Below are positions 46,735-56,578 of a stretch of 64,000 nt of DNA, piece by piece. The notes under the pieces are model-generated. The model was not told the DNA's origin and ran no database searches. It saw only the letters and a list, made by a program, of their open reading frames with translations. This stretch comes from Bacillus sp. FJAT-27445 (GTDB taxonomy: Bacteria; Bacillota; Bacilli; Bacillales; Cytobacillaceae), in the NCBI RefSeq assembly GCF_001510665.1, contig NZ_LMTI01000002.1, forward strand, positions 443,753-507,752. The letters run 5' to 3'. The position numbers were made by a program, and so were the translations under genes. Within the stretch, counting starts at the first letter, position 1. Each line of letters opens with the position of its first letter.

Positions 46735-47823
46735 TTAAACACAAGAAACATGAGTATAGTTAAGGGTTTGAATCACCTTTTTTTCTACCCTTGTACACTC
46801 TAATAAGTTAGGTTCAAATACCATTAAATTATATCCGCTCGTGCTTACTGTACTCTCAAAGACGATACCAAGATAATCTGCCGACTCAGTTTCGTTAAGA
46901 CTTTTAATGAAATCAACTATAAATTGCGTTGGTAAATAATCTAGTTTACTATCTCCGCTGCGTACAGGTTTGGATATAGCCTTACTCAATTCATTGAAAA
47001 TCTCTAAATTTATTGCATACATTGCAGGGTCAGTAAATCCAAAAACATCCAAATTTTTCAACAATCTAAAGTCAACTACTTTTAAATCTCGTGTTATTGG
47101 GAACTTCCCTATAAAAACTGTATCACTTAGGCTCGGTCTGATCTCACTAATAACAGTTCCAATGTCACTCGACAAGTATAAGTGACTAATTCCTTCTGAA
47201 TTTGCTCTGCCTGCTGTTGAAAATGTAGAGGGAGGCGCTCCCATTTCGCCTGCAATTAATTCTTTATTATTTGAAATTCTACCTCTATAAAACATATCGT
47301 CTTCTACAGTTGTTGTAAGCTTGTTTAGATAATCCTTTAATACCTCATAGTTGACATGATTAGAATGGAATCTATTCTCATGCTTGATGTATCTAACAAA
47401 TTCTCCCCACGAACATCCTTTTAATACTGATTTCTTCTCAAGGTAATCCGCATTCATCCATTCTATGATCCCTACTTGATTATTTAATAAGTGTATTTTA
47501 TCTGGATATTTGTTTTCAAGAAGAGAATGTAAAAATAGATGTATCTTATGCCCATCAAAGTTATTGAAGATATTCCACTTTTTTTCAAACTCATCTTTTA
47601 TACTGATTAGTTTATATTGAGAATAACCGTCACCAATTAAGTCGGTACTCAATTTAAATATACCTAGAATATCATTGAATAAGTCATCTATACCTACATC
47701 ACTGTTCAAATCATATACATAAACATAGCTACTATCGCAAAAATCACAATTACCAACATTATTTAAACTCTTTATGATGCTTTTAATTTCTTCTGACATA
47801 AAACACTTTGTACAGCAGTTCAT
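46735..47823 (-). CDS. RES-domain protein with N-terminal zinc-finger region
   Basis: The 362-residue product starts with two Cys pairs (CCTKC, CDFC; residues 3-29) that could bind zinc. A helical region follows, then a RES domain (about 175-345) with the landmarks FYRGR, APPSTFSTAGRANSEGIS, LYLSSD and ISEIRPS. RES toxins such as MbcT degrade NAD+ by phosphorolysis or hydrolysis. The key Arg, Tyr/Ser and Glu positions appear present. It is the last of three island genes and follows the sce7725-like gene by 11 bases, with AGGAGGGGG before the ATG. No Xre-type antitoxin is adjacent. Confidence 0.8.
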   Translation of the reverse strand: MNCCTKCFMSEEIKSIIKSLNNVGNCDFCDSSYVYVYDLNSDVGIDDLFNDILGIFKLSTDLIGDGYSQYKLISIKDEFEKKWNIFNNFDGHKIHLFLHSLLENKYPDKIHLLNNQVGIIEWMNADYLEKKSVLKGCSWGEFVRYIKHENRFHSNHVNYEVLKDYLNKLTTTVEDDMFYRGRISNNKELIAGEMGAPPSTFSTAGRANSEGISHLYLSSDIGTVISEIRPSLSDTVFIGKFPITRDLKVVDFRLLKNLDVFGFTDPAMYAINLEIFNELSKAISKPVRSGDSKLDYLPTQFIVDFIKSLNETESADYLGIVFESTVSTSGYNLMVFEPNLLECTRVEKKVIQTLNYTHVSCV

Positions 47824-47834
47824 ACTTCCCCCTC

Positions 47835-48770
47835 CTATTCCAACAAATTACCGATTAACTCTAAATGATGCATAATCGATAACTTTTTCAGAGTTGGTAG
47901 CCCTGGGTATGTTCCCTCCCTGTAGTGTTGTATAAATGATTGCATGGCCAAAGTGTCCATTTTTTCATCTGATTCAAATGCTTGATACCATTTAATTAAC
48001 TTCTCTAATGCTTCTGAGAACTTTCCAGCCGGGTCACTTGTGTCATTATTGGAATCCGAAACAAAGTGTATTATTTCTAAAGCCCCTTCTGGATTTGGAT
48101 AAACAATATGAATTGCAACTGCATAAGGAGCAAAACCACTTTCGTTATACTCTTCTCCAACTACAGAGAAGTCTGAAAAACCGATATATCCTTCGTCTCT
48201 AAAGAAAAGATGCTCCTCTGAAAAGAATTCATTTTCTTGCTCTAGATAATCAGCATTTCTAGACAACTTATTAAACTTATTACTTAATCCAACTAAATCC
48301 TCCCCTCTCATTTGCCTCTTAAACGAGTTATCTGATGGGATAATATTTAAATTGGCTTTTTCTCCATTAAAAATGTCTTTGTAAAGGCGTACAAGGTTTC
48401 TTTCAGAGTGGATAATAGCTAAATCACTCAATTCTATATCAAACTCGTTCTGTAAGTGTGCTATCTGATATCCGGAATCCTTGTTTAAATGATGACTAAC
48501 CATAACAGACTCACATGACATCATTGCCTTAAACTGTTGATAAATGCTAGATAGACCTAGTTCACCAGTAAATGAGCCTACCTTTGGGTTTACTATAATT
48601 AATAACTTTCTCCCATTATCCTCAAACGCTTTAACGGTAGAAAGCAGGGTAGAGCTTAATTTAATTGGCTCAATTATAGGCACAACTCTTTCACTGAGTA
48701 GCTTTTTAGTCTGTAACTCCCTAATTGCTAATAAGTCATACTGTCTTCCCCTGATAACCGGAAAATACAT
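47835..48770 (-). CDS. sce7725 / T4-beta-protein-like family protein
   Basis: The 311-residue product begins MYFPVIRGRQYDLLAIREL and continues VVPIIEPIKLS, the opening I associate with the sce7725 and beta-protein families (barrel-like fold, function unknown). Middle gene of the island operon, with GGGGGAG before the ATG and 11 bases to each neighbour. sce7725 and sce7726 genes are known as frequent neighbours. Family naming is from memory, not a search. Confidence 0.7.
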   Translation of the reverse strand: MYFPVIRGRQYDLLAIRELQTKKLLSERVVPIIEPIKLSSTLLSTVKAFEDNGRKLLIIVNPKVGSFTGELGLSSIYQQFKAMMSCESVMVSHHLNKDSGYQIAHLQNEFDIELSDLAIIHSERNLVRLYKDIFNGEKANLNIIPSDNSFKRQMRGEDLVGLSNKFNKLSRNADYLEQENEFFSEEHLFFRDEGYIGFSDFSVVGEEYNESGFAPYAVAIHIVYPNPEGALEIIHFVSDSNNDTSDPAGKFSEALEKLIKWYQAFESDEKMDTLAMQSFIQHYREGTYPGLPTLKKLSIMHHLELIGNLLE

Positions 48771-48781
48771 ATCTTCTCCCC

Positions 48782-49585
48782 CTAGATCCCTTCTAACTTT
48801 TCATATATCTCACTCAACTCTGTATGTTTGAGATTTCCTGTGTAAATTAACCATCTTATAGGTACAGGTAAACGCTTCAAGGATTTATAATCCTCTGCAG
48901 GTATCCTTTTTTGAAGTTGATACAAAACCATATCCTGTGCTTCCTTAACATCTAACGTTTTAAACCATTGAAGAGATATCTTAAAATACTGCACAGGCTT
49001 CACTTCAGGTAAACAGCCGAACTTTAAAGAAAGAATTTGCTCATATTCATTTTTTCTTAACAACTTGAATAGTACTTCATGATTTAAATGGCTATCATCC
49101 TTAACAGCTTCTTTTCTAACGCTCAGACAAACTTTATCTGTCAAGACAATGATACCTACTGATGGATTTGATTCTCGTAAAACCCTGTAGACTGGATAGT
49201 AATTTCTTTCGGAAGTCACAACATACACTTCACTAAAGGCCTTAGAATAGTCCTCTAATTGGTAAACTAGCCTATCAAGATTATCAAGGTCAGTCTTAAT
49301 TTCATAAACCATCCCCCTAGTACGATTAATCACGACTAAATCTGCTTTTGACTTTCCAACTGCTACTTCACTATAAGCAGCAGTTGTATTTATACTAAAC
49401 CTTCCTAATACCAGCTTATTGAATAAGGTATTTTTAAAGAAAAATTCGTTCCTGTACTTTTTGGTCATGATGTCATAGTTTTTGTAGATTTCTTCTTTGA
49501 ATATTTTTAAGTTAAATTCTTCTGCAAATAAAGTATCCATTAGATTTTTCTTGCTAAAAAATCTGTTTAGATGCATATAATTCAT
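48782..49585 (-). CDS. sce7726-like protein with PD-(D/E)XK nuclease-type core
   Basis: From ATG 49585 (after AGGAAGTG) the product is 267 residues. A conserved-looking core reads SKADLVVINRTRGMVYEIKT, then QLEDY. D82, E95 and K97 with Q109/Y113 fit a PD-(D/E)XK nuclease arrangement, preceded by E73. The rest is helical. First gene of the three-gene island operon. The frame is open 36 codons further upstream without a binding site. Family name (sce7726) is from pattern memory. Confidence 0.7.
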   Translation of the reverse strand: MNYMHLNRFFSKKNLMDTLFAEEFNLKIFKEEIYKNYDIMTKKYRNEFFFKNTLFNKLVLGRFSINTTAAYSEVAVGKSKADLVVINRTRGMVYEIKTDLDNLDRLVYQLEDYSKAFSEVYVVTSERNYYPVYRVLRESNPSVGIIVLTDKVCLSVRKEAVKDDSHLNHEVLFKLLRKNEYEQILSLKFGCLPEVKPVQYFKISLQWFKTLDVKEAQDMVLYQLQKRIPAEDYKSLKRLPVPIRWLIYTGNLKHTELSEIYEKLEGI

Positions 49586-50196
49586 AATAATCACACTTCC
49601 TGGCACTATACTGTTTATTTTAACATTTTTAGCAATTTTTGAAAAATATGTGTTTCTTTCTCTATTCCTATAATTTATGAAGAATCTCCACATTGTTGTG
49701 TCCTCTAAGCCCTACGTTCAGTTTTGGATCCAGAGGCCCTTCCGGAAAGACTTCAACTACCTCAATTCTTTCTTTCGTGCTACGAGCCAGATGGTCTAGT
49801 TTTGTCTCCCCCAAGGTGTTACCCTTTGTAGTTCTTGGATCAGTTGCGTGAGCTTTGGACGAACTGTAACTTGTACCAGTTCTTTTGATATGTTTAATTT
49901 TACTGGATAGGATTATTGGGTTCAATACTGTTAAGTCATGACACTTGAAGGAGTATTATTGAATATTGATTTTCATGACAAAAAGTCTCATGAGTACTGA
50001 GCACTTTCCCGGGGGATAGCGGCGGCTGTAGATGGGACGAGTTTGGATTTTTGCAAACGACGGTATACGCTAAAACGTGGCAATAACTGGCTTTTCCACT
50101 TCAAGTTTATATGGTAAATTATTGTATCTTTTTAATTTTGTACTTTAACAGAAAATAAAAAGAGCGCAAAGCTACATAGCCTGCGCATTAAATCTT
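49586..50196. other. AT-rich leader region of the island operon
   Basis: About 600 bases with no clear gene. Next to the first island gene lie promoter-like boxes on the minus strand (TTGCTA near 49626, TATAGT near 49605). A degenerate frame (49668-49960) is listed separately. The remaining ~240 bases show nothing I recognise. Confidence 0.4.
49668..49925 (-). pseudogene. Possible remnant of a protein gene
   Basis: An 85-codon frame from a TTG, with no ribosome binding site. It stays open for about twelve codons before that TTG without a start. The hydrophilic composition (HATDPRTTKGNTLGETKLDH, VEVFPEGPLDPKLNVGLRGH) looks protein-like. It may be the 3' part of a gene lost when the island shrank. 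No family recognised. Confidence 0.25.
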
Positions 50197-50397
50197 TTAA
50201 TCATTTATCAACCCTTTATATCTTTTAACTTTTACTTTTAAACCATTATACTTAGGGATTTTTATTCTTCTATATAACCTTGGCATAAGGTATTTGCAGT
50301 CATCAAGTAACAAATTATTTAAAAATGCCATGCTTACTTTCGCTAAATAATCCGCTTGAATTTTCCGTAACCGTAAGTATCGCTTTCTTTTCGTCAT
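50197..50397 (-). CDS. Possible 66-residue basic protein at the tRNA end of the island
   Basis: Starting at ATG 50397, twelve bases after AGGAGG, the product is 66 residues and very rich in Lys/Arg (MTKRKRYLRLRKIQADYLAK at the start). Small basic proteins next to the att site are often excisionases or DNA-binding regulators, but I see no helix-turn-helix pattern, so that is a guess. The frame is open a further 31 codons upstream. Confidence 0.3.
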   Translation of the reverse strand: MTKRKRYLRLRKIQADYLAKVSMAFLNNLLLDDCKYLMPRLYRRIKIPKYNGLKVKVKRYKGLIND

Positions 50398-50530
50398 AAA
50401 ACAAAAAAACCTCCTATGCCTAAATGATAAGTCGACTTCGGTTACACTTTCGCATTTGACCGATACATTGACCGTTTCATTTATCGTCATAGAAGGTTGA
50501 TTTAGCGGGCTTTATCGCCGCTTTTGGTAG

Positions 50531-50604
<74 letters not shown>

Positions 50605-50779
50605 AAAAAATAAAATAAATATTTGGTTTTTACTTTCACAAGAAGCTTGCGTTATCCCACCCCTGCCTCAATATATGAAATCAATTAAGTGCGACAACAT
50701 TTATTATTATAGTAGGCAAGCAATTGATTGTCAATGAAATTTTATAGGAAAAGCGGCAGAAAATCCGCCGCCCTTACTG

Positions 50780-51289
50780 TTACAAGGGGAAGACTCGATG
50801 GAGATCAGGAAGTTCCCCTCGTTCATAATCAAACACGGATAATTGAACTTTATCCTTTTCCACTTTGAGAATGAGATAAGTCCGTTCTTTCATCCCTTTT
50901 GGGAGCCTGAGGCTACCGGGATTCATAAACAGGATTCCCCCTGACATTTCCGCACCAAGCAAATGGGAATGGCCGAAGCAGACCATATCGGCGCCTACCT
51001 CCCTTGCGCGGTACTGGATGTTCATGAGGGTGGATTTCACCGAGAAAAGATGGCCATGTGTAACGAAAATTTTTTTGCCTTCCACCTCGATAATCTCCTC
51101 GTTTGGATAACCAGGATTAAAGTCGCAATTTCCGCCTACCGTGATATAACCTTTCAGCGCTTTGTCATCTTTTGGCAATTCCGAGTCGCCGCAATGAATG
51201 AATACGTCAACATCGGAATGCCTTTCCTTTATTACCGAAAGCGGCGCCTCCAAACCGTGGCTGTCGCTTACTACCAAGACTTTCTTCAT
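50780..51289 (-). CDS. ysnB: YsnB/YfcE-type metallophosphoesterase
   Basis: Calcineurin-like phosphodiesterase of the small MJ0936/YfcE type. The 169-residue product shows the metal motifs SDSHG (8-12), HCGDSE, GGNCD and FVTHGH with FGHSH. The physiological substrate is unknown. Its ATG overlaps the ysnA stop by four bases. Confidence 0.9.
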   Translation of the reverse strand: MKKVLVVSDSHGLEAPLSVIKERHSDVDVFIHCGDSELPKDDKALKGYITVGGNCDFNPGYPNEEIIEVEGKKIFVTHGHLFSVKSTLMNIQYRAREVGADMVCFGHSHLLGAEMSGGILFMNPGSLRLPKGMKERTYLILKVEKDKVQLSVFDYERGELPDLHRVFPL

Positions 51290-51894
51290 TGCAAATCCAT
51301 CATCCCGGCAGAGTCTAGGACATGGCTTAGTGCCTTCAACGCATTGGCGCGGTGGCTGATTGCATTCTTTTCATCCTTGGAAAGTTCGGCCATTGACCGG
51401 TCCAATTCGAGTACGTAAAAGATTGGATCATAGCCAAACCCATTCGTGCCTCGGCGTTCCTCCAAAATCCGTCCTTCACATGTCCCTTCAACAGTTATCG
51501 TTTCTTTCCCAGGTACGGCCATGGCCAGCGCGCAGAAAAACCTTGCTGTCCGCTGTTCCGCGGGAACACCTTCTAATTCGGAAAGTACTTTGTCAATATT
51601 CGCTTCATCGTTTTTCTGTTCACCCGCATATCTTGCCGAAAAAATCCCCGGGCGGCCATCAAGGGCATCCACTATCAAACCGGAGTCATCCCCAATGACA
51701 GCCTTACCCAGCTTTTGAGAAATCGCCTCAGCTTTCAAAATCGCATTTTCCGCAAAAGTGGTTCCCGTTTCCTCAACATCCGGGGCATCAGGGAAGTCCA
51801 GGAGCGTCAATACCTGGACTCCTCTCTCAGCAAAAATGGCTTCAAACTCTTTTGCCTTCCCGGGATTTTTTGTTGCGATTATTACTTCCTTCAA
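51286..51894 (-). CDS. ysnA: XTP/dITP diphosphatase (RdgB/HAM1 family)
   Basis: House-cleaning enzyme that removes deaminated purine triphosphates. The 202-residue product has the T/SxxxxK start [11 protein letters not shown], then [24 protein letters not shown], then [11 protein letters not shown], and SHRANAL near the C-terminus: all family landmarks. It lies between rph and ysnB, as in B. subtilis. Confidence 0.95.
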   Translation of the reverse strand: MKEVIIATKNPGKAKEFEAIFAERGVQVLTLLDFPDAPDVEETGTTFAENAILKAEAISQKLGKAVIGDDSGLIVDALDGRPGIFSARYAGEQKNDEANIDKVLSELEGVPAEQRTARFFCALAMAVPGKETITVEGTCEGRILEERRGTNGFGYDPIFYVLELDRSMAELSKDEKNAISHRANALKALSHVLDSAGMMDLQ

Positions 51895-51913
51895 GGTTAT
51901 GTCTCCCTCCTGA

Positions 51914-52669
51914 CTATTTATTCCTTCTGCTGTCTATTTTACCCGAAATGGATTCTCCAAGCGCATCTCTTTGCTTTTCAAACAATTCGAGCAACCCTGC
52001 TTCCGCTGCTTCAAGCATTTGCGCCAACTGCTCTCTTGAAAAAGTCGACTCCTCACCTGTTCCCTGTAGTTCGACAAATTCACCATTTCCCGTCATGACA
52101 ACATTCATGTCTACAGAAGCACTTGAATCCTCGACATAGTTTAAATCTAGCACCGGCTGCCCATCCGCAAGAATTCCGACACTGGTGGCTGCCAGGAAAT
52201 CAGTAATCGGAAAACGAGCAAGCCCCTTTTTTTCCACAAGTCCGTTCAACGCGATTGCCATTGCAACAAATGCACCGGTTATGGATGCGGTCCTTGTTCC
52301 GCCGTCTGCTTGAATGACATCGCAATCAATCCAGACGGTCCTTTCACCAATCGCCTCGAGGTCGACAATGGCACGGAGCGCCCTTCCGATAAGACGCTGG
52401 ATTTCCATCGTCCTTCCGGAAACCTTTCCTTTTGAGGATTCCCTTATGTTCCGTTGATCGGTCGCCCTAGGGAGCATCGAGTATTCAGCAGTGATCCAGC
52501 CTTTTCCCTCGCCCCTCATAAAAGGAGGAACCCTTTCTTCAATGCTTGCTGTGCAGATAACTCTTGTATCTCCGACCGAAATTAAAACCGACCCTTCTGG
52601 ATGCTTTAAAAAATTAGTATTAATATGTATTGGCCGTAATTGCATCGGCTCTCTGCCATCAAAACGCAT
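51914..52669 (-). CDS. rph: Ribonuclease PH
   Basis: 3'-5' phosphorolytic RNase that trims tRNA precursors. The product is 251 residues from ATG 52669, preceded by AGGGAGGAAATGAA; longer frames upstream are not needed. Landmarks: MRFDGRE start, [25 protein letters not shown], and [17 protein letters not shown] (phosphate-binding). Upstream of ysnA with a 19-base gap. Confidence 0.96.
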   Translation of the reverse strand: MRFDGREPMQLRPIHINTNFLKHPEGSVLISVGDTRVICTASIEERVPPFMRGEGKGWITAEYSMLPRATDQRNIRESSKGKVSGRTMEIQRLIGRALRAIVDLEAIGERTVWIDCDVIQADGGTRTASITGAFVAMAIALNGLVEKKGLARFPITDFLAATSVGILADGQPVLDLNYVEDSSASVDMNVVMTGNGEFVELQGTGEESTFSREQLAQMLEAAEAGLLELFEKQRDALGESISGKIDSRRNK

Positions 52670-52779
52670 TTCATTTCCTCCCTGCATTTCAGGTTTTTGT
52701 TGCCAATAAAGAAGAGGCGGCTTTTTTAGGCCGACCTCTTTCACTTCATTTCATTATATAGTATAACAAATTTTACGAT

Positions 52780-53835
52780 TTAAAAACTGCCAGTGTTCAC
52801 TTTTTCGGGACGAGTTACGGGCTCCGAGAGTTTCTTGCCATCTTCTCTGACAAGCTCGGCTTTTCCGTTCACTTGGACTGAAACCTCTTTAATGTCTTCC
52901 AGTTCAGTCAGTGAAAGGACCAGCGCATTTAAAAGATGCTGAGAAATAATTTTCTCCTTTTCAAAGCTGCCGTATACCGCATCATTGAAGTTCAAGGTTA
53001 CCTTGCCTTTTTCAACCTTTGGCTTTTCGACAAGCTGGACATTGGTCATAAAGTCACTGTCAAGGCTTGCAGACGACGGACCTTTGGCCAATTCCATTAC
53101 GGCAGCCTCAATTGTATTTTTAACCGAGTTGCTAACGCGGCGTGTTACCGGCACATAATAATAGGAGCTCTCTTCACCGCCAATGTAGTAAACCGTAACC
53201 GGCCTGGTATTCATAATGTCCGATACTCCGGATGAGTCGGTATTGATACCTGATTCCCGGGAGAGTGTGTCGCTGATTGGAGTACCGTTTACAGGCATTT
53301 CAGTTAATTCATGCCCATTCATTTTAAGCTTTACTTTTTTGACTGAATCAAATTGTGTTAATGTCCAAGTCAGTGAATCTAGAATCCGCTGCTCATCCTC
53401 CGGCTGATAGTTTTTGAATTCCTTTGACAAGTCCACAGACGCTACTCCATCCTCCGTAATGTTGACCGAAACATCCGTATCTGCCGGAAGGACCGCCCTG
53501 AACCCATTCGGCAGCATCTCTGAAATCGGCCCATTCTCGACCAGATATTTCACAGCCTGCGTTGCCACAGCGGTTGTCTTTGGAAGGTTTAATGTCTGGG
53601 AAACAACATATCCATTCTTGTCGATAAGATAAAGCTCCGTTTTAATCGTTTCCACGGCTTCGGAAGCTGTGCTGTCCTTGATGGAGCTTGCGAGGCCGCT
53701 ATCTTTTGGATATGCCGTGCTTTTTGGCGGGTCGATTTTTTTAACTGTTTCCGCTCCAAACAGCCCGCACCCTGACAGAATTAATGAAGAAATAAGAAAG
53801 GCCGATGCCAGGACTGTTTTTTTATTATTGGACAT
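52780..53835 (-). CDS. gerM: Spore germination lipoprotein GerM
   Basis: The 351-residue product has a lipoprotein signal with lipobox LSGC (about 20-23) and two GerMN domains (about 75-185 and 215-335, both containing the SVDLSKEF/TLNFNDAVYG-type strand). GerM of B. subtilis is needed for septal peptidoglycan remodelling in engulfment and for germination. Upstream of rph and downstream of racE as expected. Likely sigma-E controlled; a poor sigma-E-like box lies near 53870. Confidence 0.92.
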   Translation of the reverse strand: MSNNKKTVLASAFLISSLILSGCGLFGAETVKKIDPPKSTAYPKDSGLASSIKDSTASEAVETIKTELYLIDKNGYVVSQTLNLPKTTAVATQAVKYLVENGPISEMLPNGFRAVLPADTDVSVNITEDGVASVDLSKEFKNYQPEDEQRILDSLTWTLTQFDSVKKVKLKMNGHELTEMPVNGTPISDTLSRESGINTDSSGVSDIMNTRPVTVYYIGGEESSYYYVPVTRRVSNSVKNTIEAAVMELAKGPSSASLDSDFMTNVQLVEKPKVEKGKVTLNFNDAVYGSFEKEKIISQHLLNALVLSLTELEDIKEVSVQVNGKAELVREDGKKLSEPVTRPEKVNTGSF

Positions 53836-54083
53836 GATAATCCCTCCTGAGACAGTTTGTACTACATATATACGAGCCCTGGCTAAAAATAGACCAGGCC
53901 CGAAAAAGAAAATTCCTATCCCCGAGAATTAAAAAATAACCCGGCTCAATAAAATCCGGGCTTTGACAAGGGATCTGGCGTAATTTATGGAGTGCTTTTA
54001 TAGGAGGAACTGGCTTGCCATCATCTCAATTGGGTGCTTACATTTGATCCGCTTTGGAGAACTTGCTGACACGGATCAGCGCT
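53836..54083. other. Gap between gerM and the repeat array
   Basis: Holds a second terminator-like stem (AGCCCGG with CCGGGTT then TTTTTT, minus strand, 53934-53964) and a GC-rich stem near 53880-53910. The next ~120 bases up to the array show nothing I can name. Confidence 0.5.
53934..53964 (-). terminator. Terminator upstream of gerM
   Basis: AGCCCGG and CCGGGTT pair around a ~12-base loop, then six T on the minus strand. It would stop read-through from the repeat array into gerM. Confidence 0.6.
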
Positions 54084-54243
54084 GAGTGACACCTTTTCGG
54101 CTTTTGGGCAAATCTTTGTCGCTCATTCGGATTTGAGTGACTTCCTTTCCGGATTTTCGCCCGATAAGGTCACTTAACGGGATTTGAGTGACATTCTTTC
54201 CAGAATTGGGCTGGAAATTGTCACTCATCCGGTTTTGTGTGAC
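54084..54243. repeat. ~51-bp-period array of GAGTGAC/GTCACTC hairpins
   Basis: GAGTGAC-type boxes at 54084, 54134, 54185 and 54237 (period 50-52) alternate with inverted boxes GTCGCTC (54118), GTCACTTA (54169) and GTCACTCA (54220). Each pair folds into a ~41-nt hairpin. The third has a second inner stem (TTTCCAG with CTGGAAA). A 90-codon minus frame runs through it, but the repeated peptide is a by-product of the DNA repeat. Confidence 0.85.
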
Positions 54244-54328
54244 ACCCTTTACAGAGTCCCCGAGATTGACCTCATTCCGTTTTGCTTCCATTCGTTTGAG
54301 TAGAGATTTTTTTAAAAAAGCCCCTAAA

Positions 54329-54361
54329 CAAAAAACAAGCCCCCACATAATGGAAGCTTGT
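54329..54361 (-). terminator. Terminator after racE
   Basis: ACAAGCTTCC pairs with GGGGCTTGT on the minus strand directly after the racE stop, followed by TTTTTT. Confidence 0.85.
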
Positions 54362-55162
54362 CTACTTTCCTAGCTCAATTGTCCTGACATCGTTAACATC
54401 ATAACCGAGCCATTTCGATGCAATCCTTGCAAAAATCAAATTCGACCCGGTTGTATAAAATTCATGCTTTGGAGTACCTTCCCCGCTTTCAAGCATTCCC
54501 CGGTAATCAAGGATTGTGCTGACCTCGCGGGCCGTTTCATCACCGGAACTGATTACCTTCACTCCGCTGCCCACCACATCTTTAATTAACGGCTCCAGTA
54601 ATGGGTAATGTGTGCAGCCGAGGATAAGGGTATCGATCTTTTCCCCCTGTAAGGGCTGAAGTGTTTCTTCAACGACCCTTCTTGCCAAATCGCCATCCAC
54701 CTCGCCGCTCTCTACTAGAGGTACAAATCTCGGACAGGCCAGGCTTTTGACAGATACCCTGCTGACCAGCGATTTAAGGGCCTTTTCATAGGCGCCGCTC
54801 TTCACTGTCCCAATTGTCCCGATGACTCCGACCTGATAGTTATCCGTATTCTTGATGGCTGCCCGCGCACCGGGATAGATAACTCCGACAACCGGGATAT
54901 CCAACTCCCTGCGGATATCATCCAGGACGGCCGCGGTAGCTGTATTGCAGGCAATGACCAGCATTTTAATATTTCTTTTTAGCAAAAAACGTGTCAGCTG
55001 CCAAGTGAATTTCTTTACCTCATGGACCGGGCGGGGTCCGTAGGGGCATCTCTTCGTATCTCCGAGGTAAATAATTTTCTCCTTAGGAAGCTGCCGCATA
55101 ACTTCCTTGGCGACTGTTAAGCCGCCAACCCCAGAATCAATGATCCCTATTGGCTGTTCCAA
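54362..55162 (-). CDS. racE: Glutamate racemase
   Basis: Makes D-glutamate for peptidoglycan and, in some bacilli, for poly-gamma-glutamate. The 266-residue product from TTG 55162 ([14 protein letters not shown] start, as in B. subtilis RacE) has both catalytic cysteines (VIACNTAT about 75 and ILGCTHYP about 185). The TTG follows GAGGCGAGAGG; the ATG ten codons upstream overlaps the ysmB end and lacks a binding site. Confidence 0.94.
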   Translation of the reverse strand: MEQPIGIIDSGVGGLTVAKEVMRQLPKEKIIYLGDTKRCPYGPRPVHEVKKFTWQLTRFLLKRNIKMLVIACNTATAAVLDDIRRELDIPVVGVIYPGARAAIKNTDNYQVGVIGTIGTVKSGAYEKALKSLVSRVSVKSLACPRFVPLVESGEVDGDLARRVVEETLQPLQGEKIDTLILGCTHYPLLEPLIKDVVGSGVKVISSGDETAREVSTILDYRGMLESGEGTPKHEFYTTGSNLIFARIASKWLGYDVNDVRTIELGK

Positions 55163-55172
55163 ACCTCTCGCC

Positions 55173-55628
55173 TCATTTTCCTCGCATTTCATGGTGCAAT
55201 TTAGTCATGTTGCTGTGTAAAAGCTGAATTTCATCTGATGTAAAGTTCTTTAATATATCCTCCAAGTAATTCTGGCGCTTTTTGATTACCTCATCAATAA
55301 TCCGTTCGCCTTCCTCTAGAAGATGGATCCTGACCACCCTGCGGTCCTTTGGATCCTTGACCCGCATGACGAGGCTGCTCTTCTCCATCCTGTCGACCAG
55401 GTCGGTCGTTGTGCTGCAGGCCAGGTACATTTTGTTCGATAATTCACCAATCGTCATGTCGCCTTCCTCGAATAGCCACTGGAGCGCAATAAACTGCGGA
55501 GGAGTAATCGTGTAATTGCTAAGCATTTCCCTGCCCTTTTGCTTAATAATTCCCGATATGTATCGAAGGTCCTTCTCGATGCTCGCCACTATATTCATAT
55601 CAAGCTTTTCGGTTTCAGCCTGTTTCAT
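55173..55628 (-). CDS. ysmB: MarR-family regulator YsmB
   Basis: Winged-helix transcriptional regulator. The product is 151 residues from ATG 55628 (after GGGAGTGG). The recognition region is [47 protein letters not shown], covering the HTH and the DxRxxxxxLT-type wing. Its targets are unknown. It lies between gerE and racE, as in B. subtilis. Confidence 0.9.
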   Translation of the reverse strand: MKQAETEKLDMNIVASIEKDLRYISGIIKQKGREMLSNYTITPPQFIALQWLFEEGDMTIGELSNKMYLACSTTTDLVDRMEKSSLVMRVKDPKDRRVVRIHLLEEGERIIDEVIKKRQNYLEDILKNFTSDEIQLLHSNMTKLHHEMRGK

Positions 55629-55765
55629 TTTTACCACTCCCATCCTGGAACCTTGGGGAATAGGCATTCCTCGCGTCCCCTGGTTGCTCTTATTTTCTAC
55701 TTTTTCCGGAAAAAATTCAAGGATTTAAAATTGAGACCGGCCTCCAGGATGGATGCCGGTCATGT

Positions 55766-55990
55766 TCACAGTTCAAGCTCTCCCATTCGCAGGAGCTCTA
55801 CAACTGCCTGGGAACGCCCCTTTACGCCGAGTTTTTGCATGGCGTTCGATATATGGTTCCGAACCGTTTTCTCGCTTATATATAAGTCTCCAGCGATTTC
55901 TTTTGTTGTTTTGTCTTGTACCAACAGTTCGAAAACTTCTCTTTCCCGTTTAGTGAGTAATGGTTTATGGCTGAATCCGTTATCCTTCAA
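55766..55990 (-). CDS. gerE: Late mother-cell transcription factor GerE
   Basis: LuxR-type HTH protein that modulates sigma-K genes for coat and germination functions. The 74-residue product is nearly identical to B. subtilis GerE in the core PLLTKREREVFELLVQDKTT and the recognition helix SEKTVRNHISNAMQKLGV. TTG start follows AAGGAGG. A sigma-K-like promoter lies upstream. Confidence 0.97.
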   Translation of the reverse strand: MKDNGFSHKPLLTKREREVFELLVQDKTTKEIAGDLYISEKTVRNHISNAMQKLGVKGRSQAVVELLRMGELEL

Positions 55991-56054
55991 GTATTGTAAC
56001 CCTCCTTGCCTTCGCCAGTTGTGAACCGTGGGATGGGTATATATTTAGTCACGA

Positions 56055-56085
56055 TATAGTATGTAACAAACGCTTTATGAGTGAC
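56055..56085 (-). promoter_or_regulatory. Candidate sigma-K promoter of gerE
   Basis: On the minus strand CATACTATA (matching CATAnnnTA, the sigma-K -10) lies 17 bases after CAC (a sigma-K-type -35), about 65 bases before the gerE start. gerE is sigma-K dependent in B. subtilis. Confidence 0.5.
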
Positions 56086-56101
56086 TGATTTTACTTGAAG
56101 A

Positions 56102-56560
56102 TTAACGGTTTCCGGGAGATAAAAGGAGCATTTTCTCCTCCTCGCTCCATGGTACGCCCTTACCGGTTTCCCTGGATATCTGGACCATTGTCCCCCGTCC
56201 TGTAAAGCATATTTCCCCTTTTTTGTTTTTACCCATATAATTCAAGTCTACAGATGAAGTGCCGACCTTGTTCGCCTTCACGTAAATTCTTATTTCATCG
56301 TCGAAAAATACCTGCTTCAGAAAATCGCACTGAAGGTCTGCGACTACAGGAATAACCGGATTTCCCGGCTTAAGCCAGTCCCCCATGAAGCCGATCGCTT
56401 TAAAAAATTCAATCCGGGCCAATTCAAAATAAGTGAAAGGAACTGTATTATTCAGATGCCCGTACATATCCGTTTCAGAAAAACGCACCTTTACCGGATA
56501 ATAAAAATCGAATTCCTCTTCCCACTCCGGCATGGAGGCGATATAGCCAATTCTCCCCAC
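56102..56560 (-). CDS. ysmA: Acyl-CoA thioesterase-like hotdog protein YsmA
   Basis: 4-hydroxybenzoyl-CoA thioesterase-like hotdog fold: VRFSETDMYGHLNNTVPFTYFELAR is the family signature with the catalytic Asp in ETDMYGH. The product is about 152 residues. GTG 56560, six bases after GGAGG, is the best start; the ATG two codons earlier overlaps the binding site. The promoter contains two palindromes, so expression is probably regulated, perhaps by fatty-acyl signals. Confidence 0.85.
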   Translation of the reverse strand: MGRIGYIASMPEWEEEFDFYYPVKVRFSETDMYGHLNNTVPFTYFELARIEFFKAIGFMGDWLKPGNPVIPVVADLQCDFLKQVFFDDEIRIYVKANKVGTSSVDLNYMGKNKKGEICFTGRGTMVQISRETGKGVPWSEEEKMLLLSPGNR

Positions 56561-56578
56561 GTCCATCCTCCTTTAAAA

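Noticed and set aside
54076-54348. 90-codon ORF with repeated VTQI/SD peptide
   Set aside because: It reads through the hairpin repeat array and the racE terminator, has no ribosome binding site, and the periodicity is explained by DNA palindromes.
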